From Myxococcales bacterium (GTDB taxonomy: Bacteria; Myxococcota_A; UBA9042), in assembly GCA_009692425.1 (NCBI GenBank), contig SHZF01000012.1:1-64000 (forward strand): a stretch of 64,000 nucleotides of DNA, read 5' to 3'. The translations under genes and the position numbers were made by a program. The notes under the pieces were generated by a model that did not search any database, was not told the DNA's origin, and saw only the letters and a program-made list of their open reading frames with translations. Positions 9,519 through 18,385 of this stretch are shown here, piece after piece. Numbering within the stretch: position 1 is the first letter of the stretch; the number at the start of each line of letters is the position of its first letter.

Positions 9519-11564
9519 CTACGGCCGCGGGATCTCACCGGACCGCGCCACCAGGCTCACCAGTTCATGCCGGTACCCATCCGGGTCCGCACCCACCGCC
9601 CCGCGCGCCAACTCGCCCACCAGGGCAAACGTCGCCGACCCCTTGAACGGTGAATCCCGCAACAGCAAGCCCCACGCGGCGACGGCGGCGGCAAAGCGGA
9701 AGTCCTCGCTCGCCCCGTCGAGCCCGGCATGGCCCGCATCGACCACGACCCGCGCCAACAGCTTGCTGACAGCGCCGGCGGGTGGCTTGAAGCGCAGCTT
9801 GACCGTCATCAGTTCTCCGGTTGCGGCCGCCGGCCGTAGGGTCGGCTCCTGGTACTTCAAGCGGTCAACTGCGGCGAGCGGTTCGGGCGAACTGGCTGGC
9901 ACGATTTCGTAGAGTGCGGTGACGGCGTGACCCGCGCCCAGTTCACCCGCGTCCTTCTTATCGTCGTTGAAGTCGCGCGCCGCCAACAGCCGGTTCTCGT
10001 AGCCGATCAGCCGATAGCCCTTGACCATCGATGGGTTGAACTCGACCTGGATTTTCACGTCCTGCGCGATCGTCAGCAGCGTGCCGCCGACCTCGCCGAC
10101 GAGCACCTTCTGCGCCTCGGCCAGCGTGTCGATGTAGGCGTGGTGACCGTTGCCCTTGTCGGCCAGCTTTTGCATCTTGCCGTCCTGGTAGTTGTCGGTC
10201 CCAAAGCCGAGCACGGTGAGGAACACGCCCGAGGCGCGGCGTTTTTCGATCAGCTCCACCAATTCGCCGTCGCTCGACACCCCGACGTTGAAGTCGCCGT
10301 CCGTGCACAGGATTACCCGGTTTGCCGCCCCCTTGCCGAACTGCGCCGCCGCCACGTCGTAGGCCAGTTGCAGGCCCGCGCCGCCCGCCGTCGAACCGCC
10401 GGCTCGCAACCGCTCCAGCGCGCCGAGGATGGCGGCCTGGTTGCTGCCGGGCGTCGATGGCAGCACGAGGCCCGCCGCGCCGGCGTAGACCACGATGGCC
10501 ACCTTGTCCTGGGGTCGCAGCGAGCGCGTCAGCAGGGCCAGCGAGCGCTGCAGCAGGGGCAGCCGGTCCGGCGGCGCCATCGACCCCGACACGTCGATCA
10601 GGAACACGAGGTTGGCCGGCGGCAGGTTGCGCATGTCGATGCGGCGACCCTGGATGCCGACGCGCACCAGCCGGTGCGACCGATTCCACGGTGCGGCGCC
10701 GACTTCGGTGTGGACCGCGAACGGCTCGTCGTCGCTCGGGCCGGGGTACGCGTAGGGAAAGTAGTTGATGAGTTCTTCGATGCGCACGGCGTCCTTGGGC
10801 GGCAGTTGGCCGCTGGTCAGGAAGCGGCGCACGTTGCTGTAGGCCGCCGTGTCGACGTCGATGGACAGCGTGGACAAGGGCTGGTCGCGCACGGTGTGGA
10901 AGCTGGACTCGTCGATGGCGTCATAGCCCTCCCGATTGAAGTCGGCGGGCGCTGGCGCAGCGGGGGCCGGCTGGACGCGGTAGGCCATGCCTGCCGAGGA
11001 GCGCGCAACGCTCACGCTGGCCCCCACGCCTGCGGCTCCGAGCGCGATCTTGCCGCCGCCGCTAACCGTGCCGCTGCCGTGGAAGACCATGGCCTTGGCC
11101 GAGCCGTAGCCGCCGCTGACCTTGTCGCGTTTTGCCGCCGGGTCTGGCTGCGCGGGTTCCGTCTTGGCGGAGTCATCTTGGCGGGTCGGGGCATCGGCCG
11201 CCTTCGGCAGAGTTGGCAGCACGAGGCGCACCTGCGCCGTCTGCCCGGCAACCACCGCGACGGCGGCGCTCGTTGCCAGCCAACCGGCCTTGCTGCACGC
11301 GACCGTCTGCAAGCCGACCGGTACCCGCGCGAACTGAAACGCGCCGTCTTTGCCGGTGACAGCGCGCAGGCCTGCCGGTGCGACCGTGCACGAGGCGTCG
11401 GCAATCCCACGGCCACCGGGCCCTGCGACGGCGACGCCCTCGATGCGACCCACGGGCGTTTCGGTGGCGACGACGACGCCCGCAGCGAGCAACAGCGCCG
11501 AGACGACCGCGCATGCGGCAAAGGTGGGTGAGGCGATGGGTGCGGACGGCGAGCTGCGGTGCAT
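9519..11564 (-). CDS. von Willebrand factor A domain protein (YfbK-like) with N-terminal carboxypeptidase-regulatory-like domain
   Basis: MIDAS NLVFLIDVSGSMAPPDRL; YDAIDESSFHTVRDQPLSTLSIDVDTAAYSNVRRFL typical of YfbK family; N-terminal VGRIEGVAVAGPGGRGIADASC. Confidence 0.9.
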   Translation of the reverse strand: MHRSSPSAPIASPTFAACAVVSALLLAAGVVVATETPVGRIEGVAVAGPGGRGIADASCTVAPAGLRAVTGKDGAFQFARVPVGLQTVACSKAGWLATSAAVAVVAGQTAQVRLVLPTLPKAADAPTRQDDSAKTEPAQPDPAAKRDKVSGGYGSAKAMVFHGSGTVSGGGKIALGAAGVGASVSVARSSAGMAYRVQPAPAAPAPADFNREGYDAIDESSFHTVRDQPLSTLSIDVDTAAYSNVRRFLTSGQLPPKDAVRIEELINYFPYAYPGPSDDEPFAVHTEVGAAPWNRSHRLVRVGIQGRRIDMRNLPPANLVFLIDVSGSMAPPDRLPLLQRSLALLTRSLRPQDKVAIVVYAGAAGLVLPSTPGSNQAAILGALERLRAGGSTAGGAGLQLAYDVAAAQFGKGAANRVILCTDGDFNVGVSSDGELVELIEKRRASGVFLTVLGFGTDNYQDGKMQKLADKGNGHHAYIDTLAEAQKVLVGEVGGTLLTIAQDVKIQVEFNPSMVKGYRLIGYENRLLAARDFNDDKKDAGELGAGHAVTALYEIVPASSPEPLAAVDRLKYQEPTLRPAAATGELMTVKLRFKPPAGAVSKLLARVVVDAGHAGLDGASEDFRFAAAVAAWGLLLRDSPFKGSATFALVGELARGAVGADPDGYRHELVSLVARSGEIPRP

Positions 11565-11592
11565 GGCGTTCCTTGCGAGCCCGGCCGGGACT

Positions 11593-11811
11593 TTACGGCG
11601 GGTCCTCGCTCCGACGCGCGAAAGGGCGCTCCGATCTCAACCGTGGGTCGCGCAAGTGGCGCAGCGCCTCCAGGCCGTCGAGATCCGGCAGGAGGACATC
11701 CATGACCACAGCGGCCGGCGCCGGGTTCGCCAGGAACCACTGCAGGCCGTCCGCTCCGGCCGCGGCCGCCGCACAGCGCAACCCGGCGCGCTGCAGGATG
11801 CGCCGAATCAT
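11593..11811 (-). pseudogene. Truncated response-regulator receiver domain remnant
   Basis: 72 aa: ...AAVVMDVLLPDLDGLEALRHLRD resembles the beta3/phospho-Asp region of a receiver domain, but the N-terminal acidic pair and the C-terminal Thr/Lys half are missing. Confidence 0.5.
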
Positions 11812-11867
11812 GCAAAATCCCGCCGAATCGGATCGAGTCCTCGACCTGATTCTGCCCGCTTTGGTAT
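11810..11867. repeat. Palindromic repeat element, short hairpin copy (copy A)
   Basis: atgcaaaatcccgccgaatcggatcgag...cctcgacctgattctgcccgctttggtat; the two arms are imperfect inverted copies of the right end seen in copies B-E. Confidence 0.7.
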
Positions 11868-12607
11868 CACCAGCGGAACGACGTGATCTGCACCGCTGCG
11901 GCGTGCAGCGGCGGCGGGTCCGGCGCGAAAGCCCGACACATGCGTACGCCGAGCAGGCCCGGCACGGTCTCGATGGCCATGTTGACGATGCCGGGCTCGT
12001 TGTCGATGAGGCCCAGCACCGGGCCGTTGCGCCCGAGCTGTGCGAGCGCCCGTTGCTTGAACGCGACGTCTGGCGTGGCGAAATCCTCCTTGAGCACCAC
12101 CATCGTCTGCGCGGTCGCCAACGGAAAGCCGTGGCTGTCGAGCGCGCCCACCACGCCCGCCAGCATGCCCGGGCGGTCGCGTCCGGTCAGGTACACGACG
12201 CCGAGCCCCGCGTCGGTCAGGTGCGTCGCAAACGCCGCGGCCCCGTCCTCGACGTGATCGAGCGCCTGGAACGCGTTGGTGAAGAACCGCTCACGCCAAA
12301 ACGTCACGAACGCCTCGGCGAGCGGCGCGTGGTCAGGACCGAGCGAGCGCACGACCGCAGCCGGGCTGTAGGGTACGTCTGCGGGCGACAGCGCCTCGAT
12401 CGCGCCCAGCAGCCCGGGGTCGGCGTGGCGACGGCTCAGCCCGAATGCGCGCAGGATGGCGAGCGTGCGCGGCCGGTTGTCGAAAAGCGTGCCGTCGAGG
12501 TCGAGCGCCACCCAGGTGCGGCCATCGCGCCCGTGGGCTGCCGCAACGAGGGTGTCGAGCACGGCGCGCGCGCTGTGCACGGGCACGTGGGATTCAGGAG
12601 GGACCAT
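11867..12607 (-). CDS. HAD-family hydrolase
   Basis: VALDLDGTLFDNRPRTLAILRAFG (DxDGT motif) and VYLTGRDRPGM motif. Confidence 0.85.
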   Translation of the reverse strand: MVPPESHVPVHSARAVLDTLVAAAHGRDGRTWVALDLDGTLFDNRPRTLAILRAFGLSRRHADPGLLGAIEALSPADVPYSPAAVVRSLGPDHAPLAEAFVTFWRERFFTNAFQALDHVEDGAAAFATHLTDAGLGVVYLTGRDRPGMLAGVVGALDSHGFPLATAQTMVVLKEDFATPDVAFKQRALAQLGRNGPVLGLIDNEPGIVNMAIETVPGLLGVRMCRAFAPDPPPLHAAAVQITSFRW

Positions 12608-12812
12608 GGCGGTTGGCTCCGGTCGCGGCTGGGGTTGCGGGCAGGGCGGCAGCTAGGGTGCGTGCAAAAACAAGTCGATCGCCTTCGTGTCGCAGCGGGT
12701 CGGTTTCAGCCGCGAACCTGGCGACCCAACCAGCGACAAGGGGCCGTGCCGAAGATCCTTCACGATTCAACTCCCAGGGAGCCAGTCGGTTGGGTAATTC
12801 TTGCACAGGCCC

Positions 12813-13925
12813 CTACTTGGGCTTGCAAATCCCGTTGTCGCACTTCTCGTCGGACTTGCACGGGTAGCCGAGGCACAGCTTGAAGCCCTGACAATGCCAG
12901 GCCGGTGGCGGCACACACGCCATGCCGTCGCTCGTCGGCACGCAGAACGTCGCTTCCTTGCCGTATGGGCAGTCGGCGTCCGACTTGCAGGCCGTGGGCA
13001 GACCGCAGAAATTCTTCTCGTTCTTGCTGATGCACTTGCCCGACGCGCACTCCCAACTGTTGGCGCACGGATCGCAGTAGCCCTTGTCGCCCTTGGCGCA
13101 GGTCGCTTGCAGGCCATCCTTGGCCGTCTGGCGAAAGCAGAAGCCTTTCTGGCCCGCAGCCGCGCAGCCGAATCCTTGCGGGCACGCATTCGGACCGGTC
13201 GGGTAGCACAGTTGGGCGCAAAACCGCTCGCCCGACTTCGCCCCGTAACATTCGGTGCCGGCCCCGCAGTCCTGGGGCGTCGTGCACGGGCTGCAATGCT
13301 CACCGCCGCCCTTGCAGGCACCGTAGTCGGGCCGGCAGGCGAATTCGTTGAGCGTCGAGCCGTACTGCACGCAAGACGAGCCCGCTCGGCAGGATGCTAC
13401 GTTGATCGAGCAGGTCGTTGTGCAATAGCCCTTGCCGAACTTGTCCTTGAGGCACAGCGATGCTTCGCCACCGCACTCGGCGTGCGAGGAGCACGCGTTG
13501 CAGTAGCGCGGCGGCGTGCAGATCAGGACACCGCCCTGCGCGTTGCAGTGGGTCCCCTGCGGACAATCAACCGGCGCAACGCACGCGTGAGAGCAGATGC
13601 CCTCGCCCGTGGCCGCCTTGACCTCGAAGCATTTGAGGCCACCGGGGCAGTCGGCGTTGGCCAGGCAGACCTTGCCGATGTCGGTCTTGGGTGGTGGGAC
13701 CGCCGCGTCGGCCGCCCGTTTGGCGTCGCTGGCGGCCTTCGCATCGGCGGCGACGACCGCGCCATCGGGTCCGACGACCGCATCCGCGGGCGAACCGGTG
13801 CCGACGCTGTCACTGGCTGGCGTGGCTTGGCCACCGCCCGACACGACGGGGCGGGCGGGCTCCGCGGTGCCGCAGCCTGCCAAGCAGAAAAGGACGAACC
13901 AGCCTGTGTGAAAGCGAGACATCAA
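12813..13925 (-). CDS. Cys-rich secreted lipoprotein
   Basis: Lipobox-like LFCLAGCGTAEP; many Cys pairs (CLANADCPGGLKCF, CNACSSHAECGG). Confidence 0.75.
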   Translation of the reverse strand: MMSRFHTGWFVLFCLAGCGTAEPARPVVSGGGQATPASDSVGTGSPADAVVGPDGAVVAADAKAASDAKRAADAAVPPPKTDIGKVCLANADCPGGLKCFEVKAATGEGICSHACVAPVDCPQGTHCNAQGGVLICTPPRYCNACSSHAECGGEASLCLKDKFGKGYCTTTCSINVASCRAGSSCVQYGSTLNEFACRPDYGACKGGGEHCSPCTTPQDCGAGTECYGAKSGERFCAQLCYPTGPNACPQGFGCAAAGQKGFCFRQTAKDGLQATCAKGDKGYCDPCANSWECASGKCISKNEKNFCGLPTACKSDADCPYGKEATFCVPTSDGMACVPPPAWHCQGFKLCLGYPCKSDEKCDNGICKPK

Positions 13926-14078
13926 GGAAGGCTCCCGCCTTGCGCCGCCCGCCGCGGCCCACGCAGCCTAGCGGTACGTCCGCGGGCAGGCAACCGGACG
14001 AGAGGCGACGCGACGAGTTGGGCTGCTTGTCGCCACCGCCGCGCCGCCCTACACTGCTGCGCCCGCCGGGGAGCCGCC

Positions 14079-14717
14079 GTGCCCACGCTGTACCACTATC
14101 ACGACTGCCCGTACTGCTTTCGCGTTCGCGCGGCGTGTGCCGAGCGCGGCATTGCGTTCACCAGCGACGAGTGCGACCGCGACGCCCCGCCGCCCGAACT
14201 CGCCTCGCTCAACCCGCTGCAGCGGCTGCCGATCTGGGTCACCGACAAGGGCAAGCCCGTATTCGGCTCGACGACCATCGCGCTGTATCTGGACGCGACG
14301 GAGACGGTCGGTGCCCGGCTTTTCCCCGAGGACCCGCTGCAGCGCGCGCGCTGCCTGATGGCCGAAGAGATCGCGACGCAAGGCCTGCTCGAGCCCTTGT
14401 TGCGCCTCGACGGCAACGTGGGGGGCCGCGCGTCCGCCGACTGGGACGTGGACCGGTGGCGCCGCGACACGCTGCGCATCCGCCAGGTGCTTTCGGTGTG
14501 CGAACAGTTGCTCGGCGGGCGGCTGTGGTTGGTGGGCGACGCGCTGTCGTACGCCGACCTGTGCCTCGCGCAGCCGTTGACAATCCTGGAGCGCTTCGGA
14601 TTGGATCTGCACGGGTTGCCCGGTCTGCAGGACCTTGCCGAGCGCCTTTCGAAGCGGCCGTCGATCCTCAGCGCCCGCAAATCGTCCGTGCGCGAACGCG
14701 CCCACGCTGCCGGCTAG
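14079..14717 (+). CDS. Glutathione S-transferase family protein
   Basis: GTG start; VPTLYHYHDCPYCFRVRAACAERGIAFTSDECDRDAPPPELASLNPLQRLPIW thioredoxin-fold GST N-domain. Confidence 0.85.
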   Translation: MPTLYHYHDCPYCFRVRAACAERGIAFTSDECDRDAPPPELASLNPLQRLPIWVTDKGKPVFGSTTIALYLDATETVGARLFPEDPLQRARCLMAEEIATQGLLEPLLRLDGNVGGRASADWDVDRWRRDTLRIRQVLSVCEQLLGGRLWLVGDALSYADLCLAQPLTILERFGLDLHGLPGLQDLAERLSKRPSILSARKSSVRERAHAAG

Positions 14718-14742
14718 GCCGGTCGCGCGATCTGGAGAACCC

Positions 14743-15711
14743 ATGAAGTTCAGCTCAATTCGCGGAGTCGGTGCGCTGCTCGTGTGCGCTTGCGTGGGCG
14801 CTGCCGCGGCCCAGGTTGGCGGTGTCGGCGTGGCACAAGCGGCGGAGCCCAAGTCCGCGGTGGCGCCCAAGTCCGCAGCGGCACCGCTGGCACGCCCCGT
14901 CGGCGCCACTGCACCGGACCCTGTCGCACCCGTGGCGGCTCCCTCTGCCCCCTCGCCGACCGCGGCGCCCGAACCTCCGCTGGCGTCCGGCAAGCTCGTC
15001 GTGACGGCAGACGCCGACGGCCTCGTGCTCGAGATTCGCGCTGCGGGCGCCGACTCGCGTGTGGTCGGGTTGAAGTCCGGCGAGAACCCGGTCGACCTGG
15101 CGTCGGGTTCCGTGCACGTGGTGGTCAAGACGGCGGCGGGCCAGTTGCTCAACGACAGCCAGATCGCGGTACCGGCGGGCGGCGAGGTGCGGCTCTCGGC
15201 CATCAGCACCGGCCAACTCGTCGTCGATGCGGCGGACGGCGCATTCGTTGAGGTCGATGGCAAGGTGATGGCCAAGAAGGACGGCAAGGTCGGCGGCTCC
15301 TTCACGGCGGGTCCGCACACCTTGGTGGTGCAGCACAATGGCTTCTACGGCCGCAAGGGCCCGGTCGAAGTGCCGACGGGGCGCACGGCGACAGTGAAGC
15401 CCGACCTCGAGGCCTTCGTCGTCGATACCGGCACGAAGTCGACGGTGGGCTGGGTCGGCATCCTGGGTGGCGGCGCGCTGGTCGTCACGGCCGTGGCGCT
15501 CGACGTGTTCCGCGGCAAGGAGACGACCGGCGGCGACACGATGCGCTGGGCGCTCGTCGGGGTCGGCGCGGCCGGCTTCATCGGCGGCACGGTCATGGTG
15601 AAGCAGGCGATGGATGCCGCCGCCGAAGCACCCGTCAAGGACGGCACCTGGAACGTGGTTGTCGGCCGTCGCAACGGGGGCGGCGAAGTGCGGCTCGGGT
15701 GGCGGTTCTAG
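14743..15711 (+). CDS. Secreted PEGA-like domain membrane protein
   Basis: Signal peptide MKFSSIRGVGALLVCACVGAAAAQ; FVEVDGKVMAKKDGKVGGSFTAGPHTLVVQHNGF PEGA-like; two C-terminal TM segments. Confidence 0.6.
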   Translation: MKFSSIRGVGALLVCACVGAAAAQVGGVGVAQAAEPKSAVAPKSAAAPLARPVGATAPDPVAPVAAPSAPSPTAAPEPPLASGKLVVTADADGLVLEIRAAGADSRVVGLKSGENPVDLASGSVHVVVKTAAGQLLNDSQIAVPAGGEVRLSAISTGQLVVDAADGAFVEVDGKVMAKKDGKVGGSFTAGPHTLVVQHNGFYGRKGPVEVPTGRTATVKPDLEAFVVDTGTKSTVGWVGILGGGALVVTAVALDVFRGKETTGGDTMRWALVGVGAAGFIGGTVMVKQAMDAAAEAPVKDGTWNVVVGRRNGGGEVRLGWRF

Positions 15712-15725
15712 TGCCGGCAGGCGCC

Positions 15726-16208
15726 ATGCAACCCTTCGATTTCCATGCAGTGGCCGACCGCCTTTTCGTCGGCCCCTGCCCGAGTTCGCCCGAGCGCATC
15801 CGTGCCGTGCACGCTGCCGGCGTCCGCACGCTGCTGTGCCTGCAGACCGACGACGACCTCGATGGGCTCGGGATGCAGTGGCCGCTCCTGTACCGGTTCC
15901 TGATGGCCCAGGGCATCTCGGCACACCGCTGTGCGATCCGCGACTTCGACGACGCCGCACTTGCCCGGGGTCTGCCCGCGGCGGTCGAGCGCGTCAGCGA
16001 CCTGCACCAGGGAGGTGGCTCCGTCTACCTGCACTGCACCGCCGGCATCAACCGCTCGCCGACCGTCGCCATCGGCTTTCTCGTCGCCCACGGCGGCCTC
16101 GATTTCGATACGGCGTGGCGTCAGGTCACGGAGCGCCGTCCGTGCGCCCCCAACCGCACCGCGCTCGACCGCTGGCTCGCGGCACAAGTTTCGTCAAAGA
16201 CAAGCTGA
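15726..16208 (+). CDS. Dual-specificity protein phosphatase family protein
   Basis: VYLHCTAGINRSPTVAIGFLV is an HCX5R active site; ORF could start upstream at 15699. Confidence 0.85.
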   Translation: MQPFDFHAVADRLFVGPCPSSPERIRAVHAAGVRTLLCLQTDDDLDGLGMQWPLLYRFLMAQGISAHRCAIRDFDDAALARGLPAAVERVSDLHQGGGSVYLHCTAGINRSPTVAIGFLVAHGGLDFDTAWRQVTERRPCAPNRTALDRWLAAQVSSKTS

Positions 16209-16264
16209 TCCGCAGAATCGCTGGTCGTTGGCCGCGCGGGTCGCTACACTGCCCACGGAGGCTC

Positions 16265-18082
16265 ATGGCCGACGTCGCAATGCCCACTGCTCTGGACCCA
16301 CACCGCGCGGCCCCCGCTCGGCCGTCCGCAGGCAATGAACCCGAACGCCAGATCGAGGTCCAACTCGGCCATCTGTGCAACAACCGCTGCGTGTTCTGCG
16401 TGTCGGGGCAGTTGTCCGAACAGCGCCGTGCGCCCCAGTTGCCGCCCGAGCCGATCCGCCGCCAGATTGCCGAGGCGCGCGCGGGCGGTGCCACGAAAAT
16501 CACGTTTCTCGGTGGGGAGCCGACGCTGCAGCGCTCCTTTCTCGACTTGTTGGCGCTGGCCGTCGATCTCGATTTTGCCGAAATCGTCATCTTCACCAAC
16601 GGCGTGATGACGCCGCGCGAGACGTTCCGGGCGCGAGCGCGCGCCATCCTCGACGGTCTCGGGCCGGCCATGCGCCGCCGTGTGATCTGGCGATTCTCCC
16701 TGCAGGGCGGCACCGAAGCGGCCCACGATGCGACGACGCTCACGCCTGGCTCGTGGGAACGCATCGTGCGCTCGCTGGTCGTGCTGCACGACGACGGGGC
16801 GCGCCTGACCGGCAACCTGTGCGTCGTGGCCAGCAACTATGAGTCGGTCGCCGAGTTGGCCGATGTCGCTGCGCGATTTTCGTTTGAAAACCTGCATCTC
16901 GACATGGTGCGCCCGCGTGACGCCGGCGACCGTGACGACGCGTGGCTGCGCGCGATCCTGGCGCCGTATTCGGCGATGGTGCCGGCGTTCACCGCACTGT
17001 CCGAACGCGTGGACGCGCGCCTGGGCCCGGGCTTCGACCTCAACTTCGGCAACCTGCCCTACTGCGTGGCGCCGCAGCTCGCCCACCGCATCCACCACGA
17101 CGGCCAGCAGACGCTGACTGTGGCTGCAGACGGCAGGGGCCAGACACAAGACGGCTTCGACAAGTATCTCGACAAGCGCAGCGACAAACACAAGCCGGCC
17201 GACTGCGCGCGCTGCGTGTTCACGTCGAAGTGTTCCGGCGTATTCGACAAGTACCGCGAGTTCTACGGCGACGCGGAGTTCCGCCCCGTCACGCCCGCCG
17301 CCCTGTGGGACTTGGACGCGGCTGGCCACCACTTCGCCTTGCTGATGGCGCCGGCCGTCGAGGCATTGGTCGATCAGGGCCGCGCGCGCCTCGTGCGCAC
17401 CGACGAACGCGCGGGCGAGATCGAGATCGGCCATCCCGCGACGCCCGACTTGCCGGTGGGCGTGCGTGGGTCGAACGGCGCGGCGCCGTGGCGGCTCGTG
17501 CTCACCCGGGCCGGGGCGGACCGCGCTCCAAGCACCGCCGTGAGCACGGTAGCCGGCGCGAAGGTGGCGGCTTCTGTCGTGCACGCCTGGCCGGCGGAAT
17601 CGGCCGGGCTGGCAGAACTGATCGGCGTGGTGCGCGCGCTCGCCGAAGCAGTGGACGACCCGCGGCTGATGCAGGCCGCAGACACGTTGGATGCCGCTGG
17701 TATCGTCGGTCGCAAGGACCAGGCCGACACCGCAGCCGCGCGCCAGACTGCCATGCGGCATATTGCCGCGCTGGCCGACCGGCTGGGTCGAATCCCCCTT
17801 GCCGGGATGAGGCCTGTCGGTGTACACCGCGCGCCCCAAGCTGATGGGTTCGTCGTCCGGTTCGCCGGCCAAGGCGGTACCCTCGCGCTGACGGTGGCGG
17901 TTGCGCTCGAACGGGGTGCGACGGCCAGCCCCTGGCGACCGCGCTTCGCGCACGAGGCCCACGGGCTGGCACCGGAGACGGTCGCCGCATTCAGCCGGGC
18001 CTTGGGTCTGCACTTGCGCCAACTTGGCGGGTCGATCAGCCCGCTCGCGGGGCGAACGGCCCTCGACGCGCCGGCACCCTGA
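16265..18082 (+). CDS. Radical SAM protein with auxiliary Cys motif and long C-terminal extension
   Basis: LGHLCNNRCVFCVSG (CX3CX2C), FLGGEPTLQ; downstream CARCVFTSKCSGVFDKYREFYG. Confidence 0.9.
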   Translation: MADVAMPTALDPHRAAPARPSAGNEPERQIEVQLGHLCNNRCVFCVSGQLSEQRRAPQLPPEPIRRQIAEARAGGATKITFLGGEPTLQRSFLDLLALAVDLDFAEIVIFTNGVMTPRETFRARARAILDGLGPAMRRRVIWRFSLQGGTEAAHDATTLTPGSWERIVRSLVVLHDDGARLTGNLCVVASNYESVAELADVAARFSFENLHLDMVRPRDAGDRDDAWLRAILAPYSAMVPAFTALSERVDARLGPGFDLNFGNLPYCVAPQLAHRIHHDGQQTLTVAADGRGQTQDGFDKYLDKRSDKHKPADCARCVFTSKCSGVFDKYREFYGDAEFRPVTPAALWDLDAAGHHFALLMAPAVEALVDQGRARLVRTDERAGEIEIGHPATPDLPVGVRGSNGAAPWRLVLTRAGADRAPSTAVSTVAGAKVAASVVHAWPAESAGLAELIGVVRALAEAVDDPRLMQAADTLDAAGIVGRKDQADTAAARQTAMRHIAALADRLGRIPLAGMRPVGVHRAPQADGFVVRFAGQGGTLALTVAVALERGATASPWRPRFAHEAHGLAPETVAAFSRALGLHLRQLGGSISPLAGRTALDAPAP

Positions 18083-18229
18083 TCAGGGGCAGGGCACCCG
18101 GTTGACCGGGGCGTTCATTTCATTCCACAGACTTGCGAGCGAATCGCGGTTTTCTTGCCGCGCCCGCCCGCCCGCCTAGCCTCGTGGCACAATCCGGCGC
18201 CATCGGAGCGCTGCGACGAGGAAGGGAGC

Positions 18230-18349
18230 ATGGCCACCGTGATCCTGATTGCCACCATCACCGCCGGCGTCGGTCTGGCGCTCATCGCTGCGCGCTGGTC
18301 GCTGCAGTTCCTCGTAGACAAGATGCCGGAGCGCCCGCGCCAACCGTAG
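18230..18349 (+). CDS. Putative small single-pass membrane protein (39 aa)
   Basis: MATVILIATITAGVGLALIAARWSLQFLVDKMPERPRQP preceded by gaaggga Shine-Dalgarno-like sequence. Confidence 0.45.
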   Translation: MATVILIATITAGVGLALIAARWSLQFLVDKMPERPRQP

Positions 18350-18385
18350 CGGATACCTGTTCGCGTTCTTGGGGCAGGTTCGGGT

